A stretch of DNA of 19,705 nt from CAYVOX01 sp964453035 (GTDB lineage Bacteria; Chloroflexota; Anaerolineae; Anaerolineales; Anaerolineaceae). Numbering within the stretch: position 1 is the first letter of the stretch; each line of letters opens with the position of its first letter. A program made the translations under genes and the position numbers. The stretch is from contig CAYVOX010000049.1 in assembly GCA_964453035.1 (NCBI GenBank), positions 1 to 19,705 on the forward strand. Reading direction: 5' to 3'. Of this stretch, positions 14,193 to 19,705 are shown piece by piece. A model generated the notes under the pieces. It saw nothing but the letters and a program-made list of their open reading frames with translations. It was not told the origin of the DNA and searched no databases.

Positions 14193-14894
14193 CTACTCGC
14201 TCAGCTTCAATTTTTGCTGCTCCACCCAGGCCGCCAGCTTGCCCATGCGGATGCGGTGCCAGGATAGGTCAACAAAGATAAATGAGAACGCAATCAGGCT
14301 GACGAAGAACGTGGTGCGCATGCTCGGCGTCATGGCAAAGGAGCCCAGCGCCCCTGATTCGTTGCCCGCAATCACCACCGGGTGGATGGTGTTGAACAGA
14401 CGGATGGAGAAAAAGGTCAGCGGCACGCTGACAAAGGCCACAATCGCGTAAACCGCGCCAAAGCGCGCGCGCCGTTCAGGGTCCTCAATTCCGGAACGCA
14501 ACATCAGGTAAGCGGCGTAAGCCAGTTCCATAATGGTAGCCGTCGTCAGGCGTGGATCCCACGTCCACCAGGTGTTCCAGGCCGGGTAAGCCCAGATCGA
14601 GCCGGTGACAATGCAAATCAGCATGAACACCAGCCCAATTTCCACTGCCGCCACCTCAACGATATCCCACATCGGGTTATGCGTCTTCAGGTAGGCAATG
14701 CCAGCCACAAACGCCATCGCAAAGCCCAGCATGCCCGCCCAGCCCGCGGCCACATGGAAATAAAACACCTTTTGCACGGCCCCCATGGTCCTTTCCAGGG
14801 GGGTGAAGAACAGCACCAGGATGGTTGCCCCGGCCAGCGCCACAAGGGTCGCAACATCCAGGATGGTTAACCATTTTGAGCGTTTTGCAATCAT
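14193..14894 (-). CDS. ccmC: Heme exporter / heme-handling protein CcmC
   Basis: CcmC presents heme on the outer side of the membrane for covalent attachment to CcmE. The 233-residue product has six hydrophobic segments, the tryptophan-rich signature NTWWTWDPRLT at about 107-117, and the two heme-ligand histidines expected on either side of it: His47 in FYFHVAAGW and His171 in NTIHP. Length is normal. The ATG at 14894 follows GAGG with suitable spacing. It lies 12 bases after the ccmB stop and nine bases before the CcmD-like frame. All functional residues are present. Confidence 0.95.
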   Translation of the reverse strand: MIAKRSKWLTILDVATLVALAGATILVLFFTPLERTMGAVQKVFYFHVAAGWAGMLGFAMAFVAGIAYLKTHNPMWDIVEVAAVEIGLVFMLICIVTGSIWAYPAWNTWWTWDPRLTTATIMELAYAAYLMLRSGIEDPERRARFGAVYAIVAFVSVPLTFFSIRLFNTIHPVVIAGNESGALGSFAMTPSMRTTFFVSLIAFSFIFVDLSWHRIRMGKLAAWVEQQKLKLSE

Positions 14895-14906
14895 CTTTTG
14901 CCTCGC

Positions 14907-15590
14907 TTATTCCTCTACGACGTAATCAAACACCATGAAGGCCACCGCGGTGAAAATGACATCATAAACCACCAGGATGTTCACCCACGGCGCCACCATG
15001 TCCCACGGCAAAGCCTCAAGGTAGCCGCTGCTGGCCTTGACTGCCGCCACCAGCACCGGAATAGCCACCGGGAAAAGCAGAATCGGCAGCAAAACGTCGC
15101 GCGTGCGCGCCTGCACGGCCATGCTGGCCAGCAGCGTGCCCACCGCCACGTACCCCCATCCGCCCAGCAAAATCACAAAAAGCAGCCCCGGCTGGAACAG
15201 GTTTGAATTGTACAGGATGCTGTAAACCGGCAGGATGATGGCAGCCACCACCAGCATCACAATGTAATTGGCCAGCAGTTTACCAAAATAAATCGCCGAA
15301 CGGTCCACCGGCGCCAGCAGCAGCCCATCCAGGCAGCCGCGGTCCTTCTCCACCGCCATCGAGCGGTTGAGCCCCAGCGTCCCGGCGAAGGTCAGCGTCA
15401 CCCACAGGATGCCACTGGTGAGGTTGGCGCGCGCCTGCGGGTCTAGCTCCAGCGCAAAGTTAAAGATGAAAATGACCAGCAAGGCAAACACCAGCATCGC
15501 CGAGAGCATCTCCCGGCTGCGCCATTCGGCAGCCAGATCTTTCCACACCACCGCCCACAACGCGCGCAGGAAGGGGGTCACCTGGTTCAT
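14907..15590 (-). CDS. ccmB: Cytochrome c maturation ABC transporter permease CcmB
   Basis: CcmB is the membrane partner of the CcmA ATPase; the complex releases holo-CcmE from CcmC. The 227-residue product has a basic N-terminal segment (WKDLAAEWRSREML) followed by about six membrane segments, with the family phrase MAVEKDRGCLDGLLLAPV in the first third. Length is normal. Its ATG overlaps the ccmA stop as ATGA, a sign of coupled translation. The context with ccmA before it and ccmC after it confirms the assignment. Confidence 0.93.
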   Translation of the reverse strand: MNQVTPFLRALWAVVWKDLAAEWRSREMLSAMLVFALLVIFIFNFALELDPQARANLTSGILWVTLTFAGTLGLNRSMAVEKDRGCLDGLLLAPVDRSAIYFGKLLANYIVMLVVAAIILPVYSILYNSNLFQPGLLFVILLGGWGYVAVGTLLASMAVQARTRDVLLPILLFPVAIPVLVAAVKASSGYLEALPWDMVAPWVNILVVYDVIFTAVAFMVFDYVVEE

Positions 15591-16306
15591 TTGCCCCTCC
15601 CATTCGAAGCTTCCTGCAGGGTGGCGCGGTAAAAAGCCAGCAATCCATCGGTCGGCAGCTCCTCGCGCCGCACCGAAGCCTGGATCTGCCCGCGGGTGAG
15701 CACATCAAAGCGCGAAGCCAGGTCAGCCGCCCGCGCCAGGTCATGGCTGGTCATCACCAGGGTGCGGTTGAGCGCCGCCACGTTGCGCAGCACCGTATCC
15801 AGCATTTCACATGCATCCTGGTCCAGCCCGGTGTGCGGCTCATCCAGCAGCAGCACCTCGGGGTCGTGCAGCACAGCCCGCCCAATCGCCAGGCGCTGCT
15901 GCATGCCGCGAGAGAAGGTGCGCACCAGGTCGTTACGCCGCGCAGAAAGCCCCACCAGTTCCAGCACCTCATCGGTGCGCCCCTTGAGCCCGGGAACACC
16001 GTACATGCGCCCGTAAAAGCGCAGGTTTTCGGCGGCGCTCAGGTCGCCGTAGAGCAGCGGCAGGTGCGAAACCACCCCCAGCTTGCGCCGTACCGCTGCT
16101 GCCTGGTGCGGCAGGCTGTAACCGGCAATGCGCACCTCTCCCAGCGTCTGGCGGGAGAGAGAGGAAAGAATACGCAGGAAGGTGGTCTTTCCGGCTCCGT
16201 TTGGACCCAGCAATGCCACAAACTCGCCCTGCGCCACCTTAAATTCAAGGTTACGCAGCACGGTTTTGGGTCCAAAACGCTTGGTCAGGTGCCTGGCTTC
16301 GATCAT
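15587..16306 (-). CDS. ccmA: Cytochrome c maturation ABC transporter ATP-binding protein CcmA
   Basis: The 239-residue ABC ATPase has Walker A GPNGAGKT at 34-41, the signature FSRGMQQR at 131-138 (the CcmA-like form rather than LSGGQ), Walker B VLLLDE at 151-156, and a switch His in MTSHD. It powers the CcmAB complex. The ATG at 16306 overlaps the upstream gene as ATGA, and its own stop overlaps ccmB the same way, so three genes in a row are translationally coupled. CcmA assignment over other ABC ATPases rests on the neighbours ccmB and ccmC. Confidence 0.93.
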   Translation of the reverse strand: MIEARHLTKRFGPKTVLRNLEFKVAQGEFVALLGPNGAGKTTFLRILSSLSRQTLGEVRIAGYSLPHQAAAVRRKLGVVSHLPLLYGDLSAAENLRFYGRMYGVPGLKGRTDEVLELVGLSARRNDLVRTFSRGMQQRLAIGRAVLHDPEVLLLDEPHTGLDQDACEMLDTVLRNVAALNRTLVMTSHDLARAADLASRFDVLTRGQIQASVRREELPTDGLLAFYRATLQEASNGRGK

Positions 16307-17187
16307 TGCGTGGTTTTTGCTTCTCTCAGCGCTTTCAAGCGCGCCTTCAGTTCACTGCGCCGCTCCTGATAAGCCGCCTCGGGCAGCTTTCCGGCCTGGT
16401 AAAGGTCATCCAGAGCCACAATGGCATCCAGCAGGGCATCCTCGTTCTCTTCGGGGCTTTCCTCTTCTTCCATCTCTTCAACAGGCTGATCCTGTTTTTT
16501 CTTCTGGCGGAAGAGCCACACGCCGACCACAATCAAAACCACGCCAAAGACGCCTAATCCAATCAGCAGGCTGCTGGTGGATGAGGTATCAATGATGGTT
16601 GGCGTGCCAGCCGAAGGCTGCCCCGAGACGGTTAACTCAAGCACGCTGCCCCGCGCAAAATTGGAACCGCTGAACAGGTTGATGTTGGCGTTGTCTATCT
16701 GGCGCGTGCCGCTGGAGCGCAAACTGGGGCTTTCCAGGGTCACGCCGTCCGCGGGCACCATCACCACCAGCGAATCAACCGGCAGGGTGAACGGAATTTT
16801 TATGGTGGTTTTGTTATTTTCATACGGCAGGTCAAAACCGAACAGCACCTGGTGCATGGCTTTAGGCAGCACTTCCATCGTATCCCCAAAGCCGGTGACC
16901 GTCTGGATGAAACGCTCGCCCAGTTCGCCGTCCTGGAACTGTAGATTTGTCGCCCCGTTTGGCAGGTCAAACAGCAAGCCGGGCGTTTTGGCATCCACCG
17001 GCACAACCGCGTTTTCGGTCGGATTGATCACCACAAACAACTCCGCCACCTGGATGCGTCCGTCCAGGGTGAAATCCAGGAAGATGTGCACGCGCTGCGC
17101 CGCCAGAACAGAGGCATCCGTGCTCGAGTCGGTGACGGTGATGGACAAATCCACATCCGGTGAACTGCCCAGGTCAGAGCCGTGAAC
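16303..17187 (-). CDS. Membrane-anchored outer domain protein, partial (5' end in assembly gap); probably C-terminal half of the cytochrome c gene
   Basis: The frame runs out of the N gap without a start codon of its own that looks real and gives 294 residues. It has a beta-rich outer region of about 190 residues, a Ser/Thr-rich linker, one membrane segment (LLIGLGVFGVVLIVVGVWLF), a Lys-rich stop, an acidic stretch and a helical tail with LDDLYQAGKLPEAAYQERR. The outer region begins with VHGSDLG, like the end of a carboxypeptidase-regulatory-type beta domain. I infer that this and the cytochrome c fragment on the other side of the gap form one protein; this cannot be shown because the gap length is a placeholder. 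It overlaps ccmA as ATGA, so it belongs to the ccm operon. The tail motif recurs in the next gene upstream. Confidence 0.7.
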   Translation of the reverse strand, partial: VHGSDLGSSPDVDLSITVTDSSTDASVLAAQRVHIFLDFTLDGRIQVAELFVVINPTENAVVPVDAKTPGLLFDLPNGATNLQFQDGELGERFIQTVTGFGDTMEVLPKAMHQVLFGFDLPYENNKTTIKIPFTLPVDSLVVMVPADGVTLESPSLRSSGTRQIDNANINLFSGSNFARGSVLELTVSGQPSAGTPTIIDTSSTSSLLIGLGVFGVVLIVVGVWLFRQKKKQDQPVEEMEEEESPEENEDALLDAIVALDDLYQAGKLPEAAYQERRSELKARLKALREAKTTQ

Positions 17188-17287
17188 NNNNNNNNNNNNN
17201 NNNNNNNNNNNNNNNNNNNNNNNNNNNNNNNNNNNNNNNNNNNNNNNNNNNNNNNNNNNNNNNNNNNNNNNNNNNNNNNNNNNNNNN
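17188..17287. other. Assembly gap, 100 N
   Basis: Exactly 100 undetermined bases, a conventional placeholder for a gap of unknown size. It breaks the coding sequence; reading through at this length puts the two flanking frames out of phase, since a continuous gene would need a length of 3n+2. Confidence 0.98.
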
Positions 17288-17708
17288 AAAGGTACGCCAC
17301 CAGGTCCCAGCGCTGCCGGTCGGTGAGGGATTTGAAAGGCGGCATCATGCGCTCAATCTTACCTTGCGTGATGATGGTAAACCAGTTGATGGGTTTTACC
17401 AGCCGCGCCACATCCACCGAACCGAGCGGCGTCACCGGGATGGGTAACTGAGAAGCCTGCGACCCATCCCCCTTACCACTCACTCCATGGCAGGCAACGC
17501 ATTTCTCAGCGTAAAGCGCCGCGCCCTGGGTCGGGTCGGGCGGAACAACCGGGTAAACAATGGATGCAGTGGCTTGCGGGGCAGCAGCTGTGGGCACGCG
17601 CATGCCCGGCGGTGGGGTCACATCCCCCGCCAGAGAAAGGTCGCAGCCTGCCAGCCCAATGGCAAAAAGAAAAACTAACAAACCAATCGTAACAAATCGC
17701 AGCTTCAT
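17288..17708 (-). CDS. Lipoprotein c-type cytochrome, N-terminal part (3' end in assembly gap)
   Basis: The visible 140 residues start with a signal and the lipobox LAGC (Cys22), so the protein is anchored outside the membrane. After a Pro/Ala-rich spacer comes one cytochrome c domain: heme-binding CVACH at 70-74 (CxxCH), the likely axial Met in MMPPF at 121-125, and the C-terminal helix RQRWDLVAYL just before the gap. It is an electron carrier and a substrate of the maturation genes around it. The ATG at 17708 follows GAAGG; a longer frame upstream lies inside the preceding gene and lacks a signal. It probably continues across the gap into the membrane-anchored segment at 16303-17187. Confidence 0.88.
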
Positions 17709-17718
17709 AGAAACCTTC

Positions 17719-18267
17719 TTAGGAGAGCACCGCGCCGCAGCGGGAGCAGAATTGATCGTCTTTGGTGGCCGGTTTGCCGCACTTGGGGCAAAAACCACCC
17801 GCTTTTTCCTGCCGGGCCTTGCGCCGGGCGGCAACCAGCGCTTCAACCTCATCCTCGCCGGCACTCGCCACCGGGCGCCTCGGAGCCGCTTTCACGGCTG
17901 CATCGGCGCGCCGCGCGGCAATCTCGGCTTCCAGGCGGTCCTCGGCGCTATCCGCCTGCTGCAGTGCCCCCAGCGCATCCAGCTTTCGCAGAACATCCGC
18001 GCCGCTTTGCAGCATGGCAGCCCGCTGCACAGGATAATCCTCGGGAGGAATTTTTCCCAGCACGTGGTCAAACTCCAGGTCTTGCAGCGCCAGGACGATG
18101 CGGTCGCGCTCAGCCATCAGCGCCGACCGCTGCTGGTTTTCCGCATCAGATGCCGTAGTGGTCTCCACCAGGCGCCTGCGAGAATCGCGCTGATACAGTG
18201 GGCGGGTGATGAACACGCCAACCAACAAAATGACTGCCAGGATGAGAAAAATCGAGCCTAAATCCAT
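17719..18267 (-). CDS. CcmI-like membrane protein with C-terminal zinc ribbon
   Basis: The 182-residue product has one N-terminal membrane segment (LGSIFLILAVILLVGVFI), a coiled, charged middle part and a C-terminal zinc ribbon FCPKCGKPATKDDQFCSRCG (two CxxC pairs). The middle contains ERDRIVLALQDLEFDHVLGKIPPEDY, which resembles the N-terminal helix region of CcmI, a protein that hands apocytochrome c to the heme ligation machinery. The ribbon is on the cytoplasmic side if the N-terminus is outside. Position between the thioredoxin and cytochrome c genes supports a maturation role; the CcmI link is inference. The ATG at 18267 has GAGGAG nine bases upstream. Ten bases separate it from the cytochrome gene. 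Confidence 0.75.
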   Translation of the reverse strand: MDLGSIFLILAVILLVGVFITRPLYQRDSRRRLVETTTASDAENQQRSALMAERDRIVLALQDLEFDHVLGKIPPEDYPVQRAAMLQSGADVLRKLDALGALQQADSAEDRLEAEIAARRADAAVKAAPRRPVASAGEDEVEALVAARRKARQEKAGGFCPKCGKPATKDDQFCSRCGAVLS

Positions 18268-18295
18268 AACCCGCCGCTCCTCTGATTACGTAAAG

Positions 18296-18862
18296 TTATT
18301 TCAATAATCCTTCAATCACGCTCTGAATCTCAGCCATCGACGTGAACGGGCCAATCTTCTTATACTTCAAGGTGCCATCGCGGCCAATGAAATAGGTTTC
18401 GGGCACGCCCTTTAGCCGGAAAATCTGAGAAATCGCCGTGCGCAGGTCTGGTCCGTTGGGATAGGTGATTTTAAATTTGTTGATGTATCCCATCGCTTCC
18501 GGCTCGGTATCCACCCAGTCCACCCCCAGAAAAACCACATCGCCCCGCGCCTTGTAGAACTGCCAGGCCTTCTCCATATCCGCTGCTTCCTGCTCGCAGG
18601 GCTTGCACCATGAGGCCCAGAAGTTGACCACAATCACTTTGCCTGCCAGGTCGGTGGTTTTAATCTGGTTGCCTTCAAACGTGGTCAGCGCAAAGGGCGG
18701 AACGGCGTCCCCAATCTGGATGGGACCCTGCTGAGAACGGTTCAATCCCCAGTAGAGCAATACCAGGAACCCGACCAGGACGACAAACGCCAGCACAATC
18801 ACCCACACGGGTAAGCGGCGAGCGCTGGTTGTAGTGATAGCGACATTCTCTTGCTTTTCCAT
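18296..18862 (-). CDS. TlpA/ResA/CcmG-like membrane-anchored thioredoxin
   Basis: These proteins reduce the CxxC of apocytochromes, or their CcmH partner, outside the membrane. The 188-residue product has a cytoplasmic N-terminus, one membrane anchor (about 19-40), and a thioredoxin fold with active site WCKPC at 85-89 and the cis-proline loop KGVPETYF at 151-158. Length is normal. The ATG at 18862 lies nine bases after AAGGAG; a TTG three codons upstream touches the ribosome binding site and is rejected. It sits between ccmH and the CcmI-like gene, which makes a CcmG/ResA role likely. Confidence 0.92.
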   Translation of the reverse strand: MEKQENVAITTTSARRLPVWVIVLAFVVLVGFLVLLYWGLNRSQQGPIQIGDAVPPFALTTFEGNQIKTTDLAGKVIVVNFWASWCKPCEQEAADMEKAWQFYKARGDVVFLGVDWVDTEPEAMGYINKFKITYPNGPDLRTAISQIFRLKGVPETYFIGRDGTLKYKKIGPFTSMAEIQSVIEGLLK

Positions 18863-18885
18863 GAAAAACAACTCCTTCGTTCCAT

Positions 18886-18909
18886 CGCGCGCGGTTTTTG
18901 CAGCGCGCG
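18886..18909. other. GC-only hairpin between ccmH and the thioredoxin gene
   Basis: CGCGCGC at 18886-18892 and GCGCGCG at 18903-18909 form a 7-bp stem with a 10-base loop, in the 54-base gap between the two genes. No T-run follows on the minus strand, so it is more likely an mRNA processing or stability element than a terminator. Confidence 0.4.
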
Positions 18910-18916
18910 GCGCAAT

Positions 18917-19420
18917 TTATTGTTGGCGTTTGATCTCTTCTTCCAGGCGCTTCAGGTACGGGTCTTCTGTCTCGCCTTCAGGAGGGTTAACCACCGCGGG
19001 TGCAGGCTTTTGCCGGGAGCGCAATACCCGGTAGAGGATAAAAACCCCCACCAGGAAGAACACCGGCGGCAAAATGTAAACCAGCAAGTTTAACCCTTCC
19101 GGCGGCGGCGCGGAAAGCACCCGGTCGCCGTAAATCTGCGCAAAATACTGCCTGATTTGCTCGGTCGTCCAACCCTGCGAGAGCTTGAGCTTAATCAGGT
19201 CGCGCCATTGCGAGCAGGCCTGGGTGGGGCACACATCCAGCGGAATATTCTCGCACACCGGGCAGTATAACGTCTTGGCAACCGCGTTCACCATGTCGTC
19301 GGTCACCGGCACGGGTCCGAAGGCTGGCATGGGCGTTGGCGACTGCGCCTGCGCGCTGGCGGTGAGGCCTACCAACAGGCTCAGGCTGAGCAATATCAGG
19401 GATGTTATGCGAATGTTCAT
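18917..19420 (-). CDS. ccmH: Cytochrome c maturation protein CcmH/CcmL, four-cysteine variant
   Basis: CcmH reduces apocytochrome thiols or holds them for heme ligation. The 167-residue product has a signal peptide, then the family motif LYCPVCENIP at about 51-60 (Cys53, Cys56), the helical bundle region (IKLKLSQGWTTEQIRQYFAQIYGDRVL), a C-terminal membrane segment (LLVYILPPVFFLVGVFILY) and a charged tail. Beyond the standard pair it has Cys64 and Cys69 in DVCPTQAC. I chose ATG 19420 because the signal begins there; ATG codons at 19426 and 19441 are alternatives and none has a strong ribosome binding site. It is the first gene of the operon and divergent from the gene at 19482. Confidence 0.9.
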   Translation of the reverse strand: MNIRITSLILLSLSLLVGLTASAQAQSPTPMPAFGPVPVTDDMVNAVAKTLYCPVCENIPLDVCPTQACSQWRDLIKLKLSQGWTTEQIRQYFAQIYGDRVLSAPPPEGLNLLVYILPPVFFLVGVFILYRVLRSRQKPAPAVVNPPEGETEDPYLKRLEEEIKRQQ

Positions 19421-19442
19421 GGTCATTTTTCCGTACTTCATC

Positions 19443-19457
19443 TGATTTGACAAATCA
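19443..19457. promoter_or_regulatory. Perfect 15-base palindrome in the divergent promoter region
   Basis: TGATTTG at 19443-19449 and CAAATCA at 19451-19457 are perfect inverted copies around one base. It overlaps a TTGACA (19447-19452) on the plus strand and lies 23 bases before the ccmH start on the minus strand. A dimeric regulator could bind here and control both directions. Confidence 0.45.
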
Positions 19458-19481
19458 ACAAACCTCAATAAGCTTAACTTC

Positions 19482-19705
19482 ATGAAACTAAAATTCTTAT
19501 CGGTAAGCCTGGTTCTCTTGATCCTGCTGGCGCATTTTTCAACCATCGCGCAAAGCGAGCAGGTTGATTATACCTGCACCGCAAACCCGCTGATTGTACA
19601 GGCGCTTTCCCGCACCAGCCAGGCCGATTACACCGCCTGGATCGAGCGCCTCTCTGGCGAAGTGCCCGTCTGGGTCTCTAACCGGCAGGTCAGCCTGGAT
19701 ACGCG
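19482..19705 (+). CDS. Exported protein, N-terminal part (runs off the window)
   Basis: The visible 74 codons begin with a signal peptide (KLKFLSVSLVLLILLAHFSTIAQ) and continue with a soluble stretch containing one Cys and the segment YTAWIERLSGEVPV. The latter recalls the N-terminal helix of some secreted M28-type peptidases, but too little is present for a call. The ATG at 19482 has no clear ribosome binding site. It is divergent from ccmH, sharing 61 bases of intergenic DNA with a palindrome. That it is exported is fairly sure; its function is unknown. Confidence 0.6.
   Translation, partial: MKLKFLSVSLVLLILLAHFSTIAQSEQVDYTCTANPLIVQALSRTSQADYTAWIERLSGEVPVWVSNRQVSLDT

Noticed and set aside
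17028..17864. Single minus-strand frame reading straight through the N gap.
   Set aside because: The part after the gap is out of frame with the real domain there (Trp/Arg/Ser-rich nonsense), and the start lies inside the upstream zinc-ribbon gene.
19443..19457. Palindrome considered as an FNR or CRP site.
   Set aside because: The half-site spacing does not fit: TGA and TCA are nine bases apart, not six as in TTGAT-N4-ATCAA or TGTGA-N6-TCACA.
1..19705. Search for a defence system, CRISPR-cas, prophage, insertion sequence, biosynthetic cluster, tRNA or rRNA.
   Set aside because: No transposase, integrase, nuclease-helicase set, modular synthase, terminal inverted repeats or RNA gene was recognised.

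Overview
The window looks like a piece of a GC-rich, mostly tightly packed bacterial chromosome. The mix of genes (ADP-forming acyl-CoA synthetase fused into one chain, GH4 glycosidase, secreted proteins on Thr/Pro-rich stalks, a compact cytochrome c maturation operon with an unusual CcmH, a PyrK/PyrD-like pair) is most reminiscent of Chloroflexota, class Anaerolineae. That placement is an inference from remembered gene families, not a search result. One assembly gap of exactly 100 N lies at 17188-17287. Positions 1-895 are visibly more AT-rich than the rest.

Layout. 1-895: AT-rich stretch with one lipoprotein gene and a start-less reading frame that abuts the end of recF. 896-2615: peptide deformylase and recF on the minus strand, separated by one base. 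2756-4504: membrane protein joining a cyclic-nucleotide-binding-like domain to two bacterial PH-like domains, divergent from 4586-6688, a fused ADP-forming acetyl/acyl-CoA synthetase. 6773-7063: PilZ protein, ending at a bidirectional terminator shared with a minus-strand pair (GH4 glycosidase, then a lipoprotein). 9222-9624: a strong promoter, a structured leader with a perfect terminator hairpin, and a small SWIM zinc-finger protein. 9722-11175: PyrK-like iron-sulfur protein and a short PyrD-like protein that has lost key catalytic residues. 11203-12724: two overlapping secreted or anchored proteins of unknown function. 12814-13863: GHMP kinase. 14025-19420: cytochrome c maturation operon on the minus strand, in transcription order ccmH, a TlpA/CcmG-like thioredoxin, a CcmI-like zinc-ribbon protein, a lipoprotein cytochrome c interrupted by the gap, a membrane protein that is probably its other half, ccmA, ccmB, ccmC and ccmD, closed by a clear terminator. 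19482 to the window end: start of an exported protein on the plus strand.

How it fits together. The best-defined unit is the heme/cytochrome c operon: CcmABC(D) handle heme at the membrane, CcmG/CcmH handle thiol reduction of apocytochrome, and a cytochrome c substrate sits inside the operon. ccmE and ccmF are not in the visible part. The most unusual items are the catalytically degenerate PyrD/PyrK-like pair, the promoter-leader-terminator cassette before the SWIM gene, the cNMP/double-PH membrane protein and the four-cysteine CcmH. I saw no CRISPR array, tRNA, rRNA, insertion sequence or recognisable defence system.
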